DNA of 64,000 nt. Source: Lysobacter sp. (GTDB taxonomy: Bacteria; Pseudomonadota; Gammaproteobacteria; Xanthomonadales; Xanthomonadaceae). The DNA is taken from positions 1 through 64,000 of the forward strand of contig SSGH01000015.1 of assembly GCA_008015835.1 (NCBI GenBank). Direction: 5' to 3'. Positions 15,913-29,757 of this stretch are shown here, in pieces. The notes beneath the pieces were generated by a model. That model worked only from the letters and a program-made list of their open reading frames with translations. It was not told where the DNA came from and did not search any database. Each line of letters starts with the position of its first letter. Within the stretch, counting starts at the first letter, position 1. A program made the position numbers and the translations under genes.

Positions 15913-17456
15913 CCCGCAAGCAAACGTATGTGATCGCAGTCTGTCTGGCGATCGGCCTGCTGGCCGTCGGTCTGTTCGCAGGCCGCTGGTGGGCGCGGCA
16001 CGAGGCCGGGCACGGCAAGCCGATGGTCGCCGAAACCGCATCGACCGCTGGTGAACGCAAAGCCCTGTACTGGTACGACCCGATGGTGCCGGACCAGCAT
16101 TTCGACAAGCCGGGCAAATCGCCGTTCATGGACATGCAACTGGTCCCGAAATACGCCGATGAGACGGTCGGCGGCGGCGTGCGCATTTCGTCGGACATGC
16201 AGCAGAACGTGGGCATCCGCACCGCCGTGGTCGACACCGGAACGCTCGCGTCCACGATCCGCGTGCCGGGCACCTTGACCTGGGACCTGCGCCATGAATT
16301 GGTGGTCAGCGCCCGTGTCGAGGGGATCGTGACGCGGGTCGAGGTGAAGGCGCCATTCGAGCCGGTCCATCGCGGTCAGGCGCTGGCGACCTTGCTGGCC
16401 CCCGAGTGGAGCAGCGCGCTGGCCGAAGCGCAGGCGCTGGGTGATGCGCGCTCGGCGGCCGCGCGCGAGTTGCGCGGCGCGGCGCAGCAGCGATTGCGCG
16501 TGTTGGGTGTGCCCGGTCACAGCGGCAGTGGCGGTGTGGCGTTGACGTCACCGGGCGATGGCGTGGTGAGCGATGTGCTGGTCCGCGAAGGCCAGACGGT
16601 GATGGCGGGTACGCCGCTGTTCCGGATCAACGGCACGGCCACGTTGTGGTTGGAGGCCGCGATTCCACAAGCCGGCGTGGCCGGCATCCGGCCCGGCACG
16701 CCGGTGGAGGCGACGATCAATGCGCTGCCGGGGCAGACGTTCAAGGGCGAGGTGGAGCGCCTGTTGCCGGTGGTCGATGCCGTCAGACGCACGCAGCGGG
16801 CGCGGATCGTACTGCGCAATCCCGATGGCGTCCTCGCGCCGGGGATGTTCGCCGACGTGGTGCTGCAAGCGGATGCCGGGGCGCCGGTGCCGCTGATTCC
16901 GAACGAGGCGTTGATCGCGACCGGCGACGACAGCCGGGTGATCGTGCAGACGGCGACGGGCGAGTTCCGCCCGGTCCGCGTGCGCACCGGCCGCAGCGGC
17001 GACGGGCGCACCGAGATTCTCGCCGGACTCGATGGTGGTGAGCGCGTGGTGGTTTCCGGCCAGTTCCTGATCGACTCGGAGGCCAGCCTGTCCGGCGCGT
17101 TGGCGCGCATGGGCGAGGCGCCGGCACTGCCTGCCCAGGCCACGATGCCGAAGCGGGAAGACGCCATGCAGGCGTCTCCGCAACCCGAGCCCGAACCGAT
17201 GCCCATGCGCACGCAGTCGGAGGTGCGCGCCACGACGCCGATGCCTCGCAGCGCACAGCGTGCGCCCAGCAGATCGCCGGCACGCACCTGCACGGTGGCG
17301 TACTGGTACGACCCGATGGTGCCGGACCAGCATTTCGATAAACCGGGCAAGTCGCCGTTCATGGACATGCAACTGGTCCCGAAATTCGCGCCCGGAGCGG
17401 CGAGCGACTGCACCATCCGCGACGTGAAACCGGATGGTGGGGAGGCGCGGTCATGA
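15909..17456 (+). CDS. cusB: RND periplasmic adaptor, CusB-like, with two heavy-metal-binding domains
   Basis: A 515-residue membrane-fusion protein linking pump and outer-membrane channel. It has an N-terminal membrane anchor (residues about 6-28), then a heavy-metal-binding domain ([20 protein letters not shown], about residues 54-80), then lipoyl/beta-barrel adaptor sequence. A second copy of the same metal-binding domain lies near the C-terminus (about 465-492), after a Pro/Met/Arg-rich linker. CusB proteins normally carry one N-terminal copy. The two copies differ at only 3 of 84 bases, so the duplication is recent or maintained by conversion. Both gene ends overlap their neighbours. Confidence 0.9.
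   Translation: MTRKQTYVIAVCLAIGLLAVGLFAGRWWARHEAGHGKPMVAETASTAGERKALYWYDPMVPDQHFDKPGKSPFMDMQLVPKYADETVGGGVRISSDMQQNVGIRTAVVDTGTLASTIRVPGTLTWDLRHELVVSARVEGIVTRVEVKAPFEPVHRGQALATLLAPEWSSALAEAQALGDARSAAARELRGAAQQRLRVLGVPGHSGSGGVALTSPGDGVVSDVLVREGQTVMAGTPLFRINGTATLWLEAAIPQAGVAGIRPGTPVEATINALPGQTFKGEVERLLPVVDAVRRTQRARIVLRNPDGVLAPGMFADVVLQADAGAPVPLIPNEALIATGDDSRVIVQTATGEFRPVRVRTGRSGDGRTEILAGLDGGERVVVSGQFLIDSEASLSGALARMGEAPALPAQATMPKREDAMQASPQPEPEPMPMRTQSEVRATTPMPRSAQRAPSRSPARTCTVAYWYDPMVPDQHFDKPGKSPFMDMQLVPKFAPGAASDCTIRDVKPDGGEARS
16068..16151 (+). repeat. first copy of 84-bp intragenic repeat
   Basis: This encodes the N-terminal heavy-metal-binding domain of the adaptor. The copy at 17301-17384 matches at 81 of 84 positions, and all three differences are third-position changes. 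Confidence 0.9.
17301..17384 (+). repeat. second copy of 84-bp intragenic repeat
   Basis: This encodes the C-terminal heavy-metal-binding domain of the adaptor with the same peptide as the first copy. Confidence 0.9.
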
Positions 17457-20400
17457 TCGCCCGCCTCATTCACGCCTGCATCGCCAACCGCGTGTTGGTG
17501 CTGATGGCGGCCGCGTTGCTCGCCATCGCTGGCGTGTGGTCCGTCAGTCGGACGCCGCTGGACGCGCTGCCGGACCTGTCCGACACGCAGGTGATCATTC
17601 GCACCCAGTGGCCCGGACAGACGCCGCGCATCGTCGAGGATCAGGTCACCTATCCGCTCGCCACGACCATGCTATCGGTGCCGGGGGTGAAGGCGGTGCG
17701 CGGGTTTTCGTTCTTCGGCGATTCCTTCGTTTACATCCTGTTCGACGACGACACCGATCCGTACTGGGCGCGTTCGCGGGTGCTGGAATATCTCAGTCAG
17801 GTCCGCGAGCGATTGCCGCAGGGCGTCAACCCCGCACTGGGACCGGACGCGACTGGTCTGGGCTGGATCTATCAGTACGCACTCGTCGATCGCACCGGAC
17901 AACACGATGTCGGCGAGCTGCGCGCGCTGCAGGACTGGTTCCTGCGCTACGAGCTGAAAACCATTCCCGATGTCGCCGAAGTCGCCAGCGTCGGCGGCGC
18001 AGTGCGCGCCTGGCAGATCGTGCCGGACCCGCAAGCGCTTGCGGCCCGTGGCCTGACCGTGGCGCAACTGATCGAGGCCGTCGATGCCGCCAATGGTGCG
18101 ACCGGCGGCTCGGTGATCGAACAGGGCGAAGCCGAGCTGATGGTGCGCAGCGAAGGCTATCTGCGCAGTGCGGAGGACTTCGAGCGGGTGCCGATCACGG
18201 CCGCCGATGGCGTGCCGGTGCTGCTGGGCGAGGTCGCGACCATCTCGCGTGGACCCAGCTTCCGTCGTGGTATCGCCGAACTCGACGGTGAGGGTGAGGT
18301 CGTCGGCGGCGTGATCGTGCTGCGCACCGGCAAGGATGCGTTGACCGCGATCGAGAACGTCAAGGCGCGACTGAAGGCGCTGCAGGCCAGCTTGCCGAAA
18401 GGCGTGGAAGTCGTCCCGGTCTACGATCGTTCCGAACTGATCTTGGATGCGGTACGCAATCTCACGCACAAGCTCGGCGAGGAATTCCTGGTCGTGGCGC
18501 TGGTCTGCGTCGTGTTCCTGTGGCATCTGCGTTCGGCGCTGGTCGCGGTCATTACCCTGCCGCTCGGCGTGCTGATCGCGTTCATCGTGATGCACGCACA
18601 GGGCATCACCGCCAACCTGCTGTCGCTCGGCGGCATCGCGATCGCGATCGGCGCGATGGTCGATGCGGCCATCGTCATGATCGAGAACGCGCACAAGCAT
18701 CTGGAGCATTGGCGCGAGGAACACGGCGAGGAACCGCAGGGCGAGGCGCGCTGGCGGTTGATGGCGGACGCGGCCAGCGAAGTCGGCCCGGCGCTGTTCG
18801 CCAGCCTGCTGGTGATCACATTGTCGTTCGTGCCGGTGTTCGCGCTGCAGGCGCAGGAAGGGCGGCTGTTCTCGCCGCTGGCTTACACCAAGACCTACGC
18901 GATGGCGGCGGCGGCCGGTTTGTCGGTCACGCTGATTCCGGTGCTGATGGGCTACCTGATCCGGGGGCGCATCCGGCCGGAGCGGGAGAATCCGATCAAT
19001 CGCGTGCTGATCGCCGTCTACCGTCCGGTGCTGGATGCGGTGCTGCGTCATCCGCGTCTGACGCTGGCATCGAGTGCCGTGCTGCTTGCGTTGACCGCCA
19101 TCCCCTATGCCCGCATCGGCAGCGAGTTCATGCCGCCCATGGAAGAAGGCACGCTGCTGTACATGCCCACCGCGCTGCCGGGGCTGTCGGCGGACAAGGC
19201 CCGGCAATTGCTGCAGCTCTCCGACCGGATGATCAAGACCGTCCCCGAGGTGGCGCACGTGTTCGGCAAGGCGGGGCGCGCCGAAACCGCGACCGACCCG
19301 GCGCCGGTCGAGATGTTCGAGACGACGGTGACCTTCAAGCCGCGCGATCAATGGCGGCCGGGCATGACCCCGGAAAAGCTGCGCGCCGAACTCGATGCTG
19401 CGGTGAAGGTGCCGGGCCTGACGAACCTGTGGGTGCCGCCGATCCGCAACCGCATCGACATGCTCGCCACCGGGATCAAGAGTCCGATCGGCATCAAGGT
19501 GTCTGGACCGCAGATCGAGGATATCGCGCGATTGAGCACAGAGGTCGAGCGTGTCGCGAAGACCGTGCCCGGTGTGAATTCCGCGCTGGCCGAACGGGTG
19601 AGCGGCGGTCGCTATGTCGATGTGCGCATTCGACCGGACGTCGCGGCGCGCTACGGCGTGACTCAGGCCGAGGTGCAGAGGCTGATCGCGACCGTGGTCG
19701 GAGGCGATCCCATCGGCGAGACCATCGAGGGCCGCGAACGCTATCCCATCGTGTTGCGCTACCCGCGCGGCGCGCGCGACTCGTTGTCCGCGCTGATGCA
19801 GTTGCCGGTCGTCGCCTCCGGTGGCGCGCAACTGACCTTGGAGCAGGTCGCCGATCTCTCGCTCAGCCCGGGACCGCCGATGCTCAGGAGCGACAACGGC
19901 CGGCTGGTCGGCTATGTCTACGTCGATGTGGCCGGTCGCGATCTGGGTTCGGTGGTCGAGGATCTGCAGGGCGCGGTCGCCGCGCAGGTGCGCTTGCCGC
20001 CGGGCTACGGGATCGCCTGGTCCGGTCAGTACGAATATCTGCAGCGTGCCCTGGCGCGACTGCGGTGGGTGGTGCCGGCGGCGCTGGCGATCATCGTCCT
20101 GCTGATCTGGGGCGTGTTCCGCAGCGCAGGCGAGGCCACCATCATCCTGCTCAGCCTGCCGCTGGCGCTGGTCGGCGGGCTGTGGCTGATCTGGACACTG
20201 GGCCATGCGGTCTCGGTCGCGACGCTGATCGGCTTCATCGCGCTCGGCGGCGTGGCCGCCGAGTTCGGCGTGATCATGCTGCTCTACCTGCGCCACGCCT
20301 GGGAGCATCGACTGGCCGCGGGGGAGCCCGCCAGCCTCGACACGCTGGAGGCCGCGATCCGCGAAGGCGCGGTGCAGCGCGTGCGCCCCAAGGCGATGAC

Positions 20401-20614
20401 CGTGGCCGTGATCCTCGCCGGCCTGTTCCCGCTGTTCATCGGTTCGGGCGCCGGCTCGGAAGTCATGCAGCGCATCGCCGCGCCGATGCTCGGCGGCATG
20501 GTCACCGCGCCGTTGCTGTCCATGCTGGTGATTCCCGCGGCGTATCGCCTGCTGCGCGGGCGAGCCTTATCCCGTACTTCGCCCGCCACATCGCCGGCGG
20601 GCACCGCGACGTGA
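17453..20614 (+). CDS. cusA: heavy-metal RND pump, CusA family
   Basis: A 1053-residue inner-membrane proton-driven pump. The [17 protein letters not shown] segment (about residues 397-413) is the CusA-type TM4 signature for monovalent Cu/Ag export. [20 protein letters not shown] (about 663-682) matches the CusA region that supplies a periplasmic Met ligand. Twelve membrane segments with two large periplasmic loops are apparent. The ATG overlaps the adaptor stop. With the genes before it, it forms a CusCBA efflux complex. Confidence 0.92.
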   Translation: MIARLIHACIANRVLVLMAAALLAIAGVWSVSRTPLDALPDLSDTQVIIRTQWPGQTPRIVEDQVTYPLATTMLSVPGVKAVRGFSFFGDSFVYILFDDDTDPYWARSRVLEYLSQVRERLPQGVNPALGPDATGLGWIYQYALVDRTGQHDVGELRALQDWFLRYELKTIPDVAEVASVGGAVRAWQIVPDPQALAARGLTVAQLIEAVDAANGATGGSVIEQGEAELMVRSEGYLRSAEDFERVPITAADGVPVLLGEVATISRGPSFRRGIAELDGEGEVVGGVIVLRTGKDALTAIENVKARLKALQASLPKGVEVVPVYDRSELILDAVRNLTHKLGEEFLVVALVCVVFLWHLRSALVAVITLPLGVLIAFIVMHAQGITANLLSLGGIAIAIGAMVDAAIVMIENAHKHLEHWREEHGEEPQGEARWRLMADAASEVGPALFASLLVITLSFVPVFALQAQEGRLFSPLAYTKTYAMAAAAGLSVTLIPVLMGYLIRGRIRPERENPINRVLIAVYRPVLDAVLRHPRLTLASSAVLLALTAIPYARIGSEFMPPMEEGTLLYMPTALPGLSADKARQLLQLSDRMIKTVPEVAHVFGKAGRAETATDPAPVEMFETTVTFKPRDQWRPGMTPEKLRAELDAAVKVPGLTNLWVPPIRNRIDMLATGIKSPIGIKVSGPQIEDIARLSTEVERVAKTVPGVNSALAERVSGGRYVDVRIRPDVAARYGVTQAEVQRLIATVVGGDPIGETIEGRERYPIVLRYPRGARDSLSALMQLPVVASGGAQLTLEQVADLSLSPGPPMLRSDNGRLVGYVYVDVAGRDLGSVVEDLQGAVAAQVRLPPGYGIAWSGQYEYLQRALARLRWVVPAALAIIVLLIWGVFRSAGEATIILLSLPLALVGGLWLIWTLGHAVSVATLIGFIALGGVAAEFGVIMLLYLRHAWEHRLAAGEPASLDTLEAAIREGAVQRVRPKAMTVAVILAGLFPLFIGSGAGSEVMQRIAAPMLGGMVTAPLLSMLVIPAAYRLLRGRALSRTSPATSPAGTAT

Positions 20615-20660
20615 GCGGCGCGTGGGTCCGCTCACCTCAACACCACACAGGAGACTCCTC

Positions 20661-20993
20661 ATGAAACGCACTTCCCACATCGCGGCCTTGGCGATCCTGA
20701 TCGGGACGCTGAGCGTGTCCGGCACGCTGTCGGCAGGGGAACGGCTCGGTCATGTCGCCGAAGCGTCCGGCGAGTCCTTGCAACTATGCTTCGATTCACA
20801 GGCCGCACAGCCGGCGGCTGGCGAAGCCGTGCGCATTGTCCGCCGCATGCACGTGGGCAGCCAAAAATCCGGCCCGACGTTCCGCAAGCGCACCGTCGGT
20901 GTGGCGCGGATCGGCGACGATCGATCCGGTGCCTGCGTTGCGGCCACACTGATCAAAGGAAAAGCGCGTCGCCAGGACGAAGTTCGCAAGTGA
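20661..20993 (+). CDS. small exported protein of the Cu/Ag operon
   Basis: A 110-residue protein with a signal peptide (residues 1-25, ending LSAGE) and a basic mature part containing two Cys (LQLCFDS and GACVAA). ATG 20661 follows CAGGAG with a nine-base spacer. It sits between the pump and the CusF-like gene and is likely periplasmic. Function unknown. Confidence 0.65.
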   Translation: MKRTSHIAALAILIGTLSVSGTLSAGERLGHVAEASGESLQLCFDSQAAQPAAGEAVRIVRRMHVGSQKSGPTFRKRTVGVARIGDDRSGACVAATLIKGKARRQDEVRK

Positions 20994-21081
20994 AATCGCC
21001 GTCTGCCGATGGCGACAGCGCGGAAGGCGCTGCCGTCATTCCTGTTGTCTCTACTTCATCAACCCACTCAAGGAAACCCAG

Positions 21082-21495
21082 ATGAAACCGACGTTCATTC
21101 CCTGCACTCTTGCCACGCTGCTGCTGGCGGCCTGTTCGCAAACACCTGGCAGCGAGGACGCTGCCGCCAAGGACGCGACCGCCGCCAGCGACATGGCGAT
21201 GCCTGCTGCCGAACACGCGGCGATGGCGGCACCGCCCAAAGCGGCTGCGGATGCGATGACGCAGACCGCCAAAACCGCGTCCGCGTCCGGCATCGTCGAA
21301 TCCGTCGACGCGGGCGCGGGCAAGATCACGCTCGCGCATGGCCCGATCGATGCGCTGGGCTGGCCCGCGATGACGATGGGCTTCAAGGCAACGCCCGAGC
21401 AGATCGCGTCCGTGCAGCCCGGTCAATCCGTGCGATTCGAGTTCACGGCAGAAGGCATGGCGGCGACGATTACCCGGATCGAGCCGGCCAAATAG
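21082..21495 (+). CDS. CusF-like periplasmic copper/silver-binding lipoprotein
   Basis: A 137-residue protein. The LLLAAC lipobox (cleavage before Cys19) indicates a lipoprotein. A Met/Ala/Lys-rich linker follows, then a CusF-type domain (about residues 70-137) with GIVESVDAGAGKITLAHGPI and WPAMTMGF, holding the His, Trp and two Met used by CusF for Cu(I)/Ag(I). It would deliver metal to the adaptor. ATG follows AGGAAA. A decayed duplicate of its 3' two-thirds lies at 23005-23228. Confidence 0.88.
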   Translation: MKPTFIPCTLATLLLAACSQTPGSEDAAAKDATAASDMAMPAAEHAAMAAPPKAAADAMTQTAKTASASGIVESVDAGAGKITLAHGPIDALGWPAMTMGFKATPEQIASVQPGQSVRFEFTAEGMAATITRIEPAK

Positions 21496-21595
21496 TTCCG
21501 GAACGGATGGCGGCAATACGCAATGCCGTCATCCAGGCGCAGTGACCAGGAGCGCGGGGTGTTCCGCGTGCTGGTCATGGCGGGTCGAGTCCGGA

Positions 21596-21817
21596 TCAAC
21601 CCGGTGGGTTGCAGCAGGGACTGTGCTGCTGGATGGGCGGGCATGGCACCGTGCCATAGGAACAGAACACGCAACAATCGCCCGACTTGGGTCGCAGCAG
21701 CGTGCCGCAGGCCAGGCATTCGTAGAAGAACTGGCACGCCGTGGTCGGCATGGTTTCGACCGCCTGATGTCCGCAGGCCGGGCACGTCAGCGTGCTTTGC
21801 AATTGCAGCTCAGTCAC
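21596..21817 (-). CDS. GDCCVxC-type small Cys-rich protein
   Basis: A 73-residue protein with two CxxC pairs (CPACGH, CLACG) followed by GDCCVFCSYGTVPCPP, the hallmark of the GDCCVxC family found beside mercury and copper resistance genes. It probably binds thiophilic metal in the cytoplasm. It overlaps the end of merP by eight bases, so it is the third gene of the mer operon. Confidence 0.82.
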   Translation of the reverse strand: MTELQLQSTLTCPACGHQAVETMPTTACQFFYECLACGTLLRPKSGDCCVFCSYGTVPCPPIQQHSPCCNPPG

Positions 21818-22103
21818 CGTGCTTGCTCGTTATCGCGGTTGCGGGAAAACCGGCGTCGGTGATGATCTTCGCGATGGCCACCGGGTTGGTGCGTTCGGGA
21901 TCGAAGCGAACGGTCACCGTGGCGCTGCGGGCATCCACACGTTTGGCAGTGACGCCAGGCACCTTGTCCAGCGCCTTTTGGATCGTGATGCTGCATGTCG
22001 GACAGGTCATGTTCTCGACGCGAAAGACGGCCTGTCTCGGCGTCGCCGCGTAAGCGACGGCGATCCATGCCGTGAGGATCAAACCGAGGAAGAGATTGCG
22101 CAC
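21810..22103 (-). CDS. merP: periplasmic mercury-binding protein MerP
   Basis: A 97-residue protein with a signal peptide (residues 1-19) and one heavy-metal-associated domain carrying the MTCPTC motif. MerP captures Hg(II) in the periplasm and passes it to MerT. It lies nine bases downstream of merT. Confidence 0.9.
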   Translation of the reverse strand: MRNLFLGLILTAWIAVAYAATPRQAVFRVENMTCPTCSITIQKALDKVPGVTAKRVDARSATVTVRFDPERTNPVAIAKIITDAGFPATAITSKHGD

Positions 22104-22112
22104 GGGAACCCC

Positions 22113-22469
22113 CTAAAAAAACCAGCCGATGTAGTACGGGAACAACAACAGCAGAACAATCGCGCCTGTGGCGACCCACAGCCAGCGACGGCGACGCCTC
22201 AGTCGAGCCGCATCGGCGCAGGCGCCGTCGTCGCGACAGCGTGATGCTGGCCCATAAGAGGCCCAGAACGCCCAAGCCAGACAGACCAGCACAATCGTGC
22301 TGAACCAGGGGCGCCAGGCCTCCAGCGCGGTGAGATTGGCGATCCATGCGCCGCTCACCCCAAGCAGGACCAGTACCAACGGCAAGACGCAGCAGGTCGA
22401 GGCTCCCAAGGACGCGATGGCGGCGCCAATGAGCGGGACGAGCGTCGTGCGGGGCGCGGGCGGCTTCAT
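22113..22469 (-). CDS. merT: mercuric transport protein MerT
   Basis: A 118-residue inner-membrane protein with three hydrophobic segments. The adjacent Cys pair in the first (ASTCCVLPL) and the loop pair CRDDGAC correspond to the two Cys pairs of MerT. The start MKPPAPRTT at 22469 is chosen because the mer promoter lies directly upstream; a longer frame would run through it. No merA follows in this operon. Confidence 0.88.
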   Translation of the reverse strand: MKPPAPRTTLVPLIGAAIASLGASTCCVLPLVLVLLGVSGAWIANLTALEAWRPWFSTIVLVCLAWAFWASYGPASRCRDDGACADAARLRRRRRWLWVATGAIVLLLLFPYYIGWFF

Positions 22470-22476
22470 GAAAGGA

Positions 22477-22507
22477 TGGTAATCTCTGTACCAAGGTACG
22501 GAGTCAA
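22477..22507 (-). promoter_or_regulatory. MerR-type operator/promoter of merTP
   Basis: On the - strand TTGACT (22502-22507) and TTACCA (22477-22482) are 19 bp apart, the long spacer typical of MerR-activated promoters. The spacer holds the dyad GTACC-nn-GGTAC. merR starts four bases away on the other strand, so the same site should control both directions. Confidence 0.88.
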
Positions 22508-22510
22508 GCG

Positions 22511-22951
22511 ATGGCAGCTCATTCAATGACGATCGGTCGCCTGGCGGCAGCGGCAGGCGTACATGTCGAGACCGTTCGCTACTACCAGCGACGAGGGCTG
22601 CTGCGTGCGCCGTCGCGTGCTGCAGGCAGCGTTAGACGGTACGAGGCCGAGGATGTCGGTCGATTGCGATTCATTCGTCGTGCCCAGGGGATGGGGTTCA
22701 GTCTGGCCGAGGTCTCGGAACTGCTTGAGATCCAGGGTCATGCCGCGTGCGAGCAGACACGGCAGTTGGCGGACCGCAAGCTCATGGAAGTTCGCAGCCG
22801 TCTGCAGCAGCTCAAACGACTGGAATCCGATCTTGTGTCCATGGTGGAGCGGTGCGGCCGCGTCGAGGTCGGCGGCGCGTGCCCGATGCTCGATGTCTTC
22901 TTTGCGCTGGCCGATCGGGACCATGCAACCGCACTGTCGCAGGCGGAATGA
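22511..22951 (+). CDS. merR: mercury-responsive regulator MerR
   Basis: A 146-residue MerR-family activator/repressor. It has an N-terminal winged helix (MTIGRLAAAAGVHVETVRYYQRRGLL), a long dimer helix, and Cys residues in HAACEQ and CGRVEVGGAC. The last two are nine residues apart, as in the Hg(II)-binding site of MerR. Met6 (22526) is an alternative start. Its stop overlaps an ATG (22948) that runs into the decayed CusF duplicate. Confidence 0.88.
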   Translation: MAAHSMTIGRLAAAAGVHVETVRYYQRRGLLRAPSRAAGSVRRYEAEDVGRLRFIRRAQGMGFSLAEVSELLEIQGHAACEQTRQLADRKLMEVRSRLQQLKRLESDLVSMVERCGRVEVGGACPMLDVFFALADRDHATALSQAE

Positions 22952-23004
22952 CAACGGTCTTGGTCGAGGGGGTTGGCGCCGTCCGCGCTTGGGCAAGAAC
23001 GGCG

Positions 23005-23228
23005 CAGACCGCCAAAACCGCGTCTGCGTTCGGCATCGTCGAATCCATCGACGCGGGCGCTGGCAAGATCACGCTCGCACACGGCCCGGTCGATGCGCTG
23101 GGCTGGCCCGCGATGACGATGGGCTTCACGAGCAGATCGCGTCCGTGCGGCCCGGTTAGTCCGTGCGATTCGAGTTCACGGCAGAAGGCATGACGGCAAC
23201 GATCACGCGCATCGAACCCAGTCCATAA
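23005..23228 (+). pseudogene. decayed duplicate of the CusF-like gene
   Basis: The sequence matches the intact gene (about 21262-21495) over nearly its full length. After WPAMTMGF an 11-base loss shifts the frame. In the restored frame CAA has become TAG near 23156, and the final codons continue to a TAA at 23226-23228. The 5' signal-peptide part is missing and replaced by a short frame starting at 22948 in the merR stop. It cannot encode the full domain. Confidence 0.85.
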
Positions 23229-23410
23229 AAACAACTCGTCACCTATCCCAACGACCATGTGTGAGGCGTGGCGTTGGTGTAGACAATCTCGATATCGCCT
23301 GTGCCTGCATGTGTGACGACAGGCGAGATGATCCGAAATCCGCACCCTGACCTTGAGCCGGAACGCGCTGTGTTGGACAACGAAAGCGATTGATCCCGCA
23401 GTGGTTCGTC

Positions 23411-25414
23411 TCAGGCCTGTGGCTCGCGATACGCCAACAGCCGCAGGGCATTCGCAACCACCAGCAGTGTCGAGCCTTCATGGAATAGCACGGCGACGCC
23501 CATCTTCAGCCCGAAAATCGTCGCTGGGATCAGGATTGCGACCATGCCCAGGCTCGCCCACAGATTTTGACGGATGATGCGACGGGTCTGGCGACTCAAT
23601 CCGATCACGAACGGCAGTTTCGACAGATCGTCGCCCATCAACGCGACATCGGCGGTTTCCAGTGCCACATCGGAGCCGGCGGCCCCCATCGCGATGCCGA
23701 CCGATGCACTGGCCAGCGCCGGTGCATCGTTGACGCCATCGCCGATCATCGCGACATCGCCAGCCGCCTGCAGTTCGCGGATGGTCGTGACTTTGTCTTC
23801 GGGCATGAGGTTGCCCAGCGCCCGGTCGATGCCGACGCTCTTGGCCACGGCATCGGCGACCTGCTGGTTGTCGCCCGAGAGCATGACCATCTGGCGGATG
23901 CCCAGCGCCCGCAGTTGTGCGATCACAGCCGTTGCGGCGGCGCGGGGAGTGTCCATCAATCCGATCGCACCGAGATAGCGGTCGCCGTGTTTGACCGCAA
24001 ACGTAGTGCGACCATCGGATTCGAGTTGGCGCATGCGTGCGTCGAGATCCGGCGGTAGTCGGATGGCATCGATTTCGGCGAACAGCGCTCGTTTGCCGAT
24101 GTACACGACTTGACCATCGACTTCGGCGCGCAGTCCTTTACCGGTCAGACTTTCCAGGTTGGTCGCCACCGGCAGGGCCGCACCGCCAAGGCGTTCGCCG
24201 CCATCGCGGACGACCGCGGCCGCCAACGGGTGGCCGCTCAGTTTTTCGACAGCGACTGCGACTTCCAGAAGCGTCTCTTCGCCGACGTTCTCTGCGGCCA
24301 GCACATCGGTCACGCGTGGCTGGCCTTCGGTGAGGGTACCGGTTTTGTCGAACGCCAGCGCGTGAAGCACGCCCAGCCGCTCCAGCGGCGCGCCGCCTTT
24401 GATCAGCACGCCCGCCCGCGCCGCCCTGGCGACGCCACTGAGTACCGCGCTGGGTGTCGAGATCGCCAGCGCACAGGGGCTCGCGGCCACCAGCACGGCC
24501 ATCGCCCGGTAGAACGACGCGCTGAACGGTTCGTCGACCACCAGCCAGGCGAACAACAATACGAACGCAAGTGCGAGCACCACAGGAACGAAGACACGCT
24601 GGAAACGGTCGGTGAATAACTGCGTTGGCGATTTCTGAGTTTCCGCGGAGCGGACCATCTCGACGATACGGGACAGCGTGCTCTGGTCGGCGCGACGGCT
24701 GACTTCGATTTCGACGAGGTGCGCCCGGTTGAGGGTGCCGGCGAACACGCGATGATCGGCGCCCACTGCGTCCGGATTCGCGCGGGAGGCAGCGATATCC
24801 GCGACTGGCCGTTTGTCGACCGGCACGCTCTCGCCGGTAATTGCGGATTGATCGATGCTGGTTTCGCCGACCACCACGAAGCCATCCGCCGCGATCCGTT
24901 CGTCCGGCTTGACCACCACGATGTCTCCCACTTGTAGGGATCCAACGGCGATTTCGACAATTTCCTGTCCACGCCGCACCAATGCGGTCTCGGGTCGCAG
25001 TTCCGCCAGCGCCTCGATCGCACGACGGGCACGGCCCATCGCATAATTTTCGAGCGCATGTCCCAGGCTGAACAGGAACAGCAGCAAGCCGGCCTCCCCC
25101 CAGTGGCCCAAGGCGATCGCGCCCGCAGCGGCGACGAGCATCAGCGTGTCGATCTGCAAGCGTCGATTGCGGAGGTTTTCGATCGCCTCCCGCACGGTGA
25201 ACCATGCACCCGCCAGACAGGCCGCGGCATATAACCCGCGGGCGATGAGCGCATCCTCGCCCATCGAGCGGCTGACGATCCAACCGGCGAGCAATAGCGC
25301 GCCGCTGAGCAGCGAAAACCACAACTCCAGGTTGCCAGTGCCGTGTGCGTGTTTGTCGTGCCCGTGCTCCCCGTGAGGGTCATCCTGGTGTGATGTATGC
25401 GTATGTGCTGACAT
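23411..25414 (-). CDS. P1B-4-type heavy-metal P-type ATPase
   Basis: A 667-residue ATP-driven exporter. The His-rich N-terminus (HTHTSHQDDPHGEHGHDKHAH) replaces an HMA domain. The membrane SPC motif (AASPCALAIS), the phosphorylation motif DKTGTLTEG, the hinge GDGVNDAPAL and the C-terminal HEGSTLLVVANALRL match the P1B-4 class (CzcP/CoaT, exporting Zn, Cd, Co). The start MSAHTHTS at 25414 follows GAGGAAA; the frame is open further upstream without support. It is last in the czc-like operon, 88 bases after the pump gene. Confidence 0.9.
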   Translation of the reverse strand: MSAHTHTSHQDDPHGEHGHDKHAHGTGNLELWFSLLSGALLLAGWIVSRSMGEDALIARGLYAAACLAGAWFTVREAIENLRNRRLQIDTLMLVAAAGAIALGHWGEAGLLLFLFSLGHALENYAMGRARRAIEALAELRPETALVRRGQEIVEIAVGSLQVGDIVVVKPDERIAADGFVVVGETSIDQSAITGESVPVDKRPVADIAASRANPDAVGADHRVFAGTLNRAHLVEIEVSRRADQSTLSRIVEMVRSAETQKSPTQLFTDRFQRVFVPVVLALAFVLLFAWLVVDEPFSASFYRAMAVLVAASPCALAISTPSAVLSGVARAARAGVLIKGGAPLERLGVLHALAFDKTGTLTEGQPRVTDVLAAENVGEETLLEVAVAVEKLSGHPLAAAVVRDGGERLGGAALPVATNLESLTGKGLRAEVDGQVVYIGKRALFAEIDAIRLPPDLDARMRQLESDGRTTFAVKHGDRYLGAIGLMDTPRAAATAVIAQLRALGIRQMVMLSGDNQQVADAVAKSVGIDRALGNLMPEDKVTTIRELQAAGDVAMIGDGVNDAPALASASVGIAMGAAGSDVALETADVALMGDDLSKLPFVIGLSRQTRRIIRQNLWASLGMVAILIPATIFGLKMGVAVLFHEGSTLLVVANALRLLAYREPQA

Positions 25415-25502
25415 GGTCGTTTCCTCGTGATCGAGTGTCTGTCGTGGCGGGACAATGCCCCGTCGAGATAGGGTCAAGGCAGCAAACGAAAGCAGCAGCG
25501 GG

Positions 25503-29753
<4,251 letters not shown>

Positions 29754-29757
<4 letters not shown>

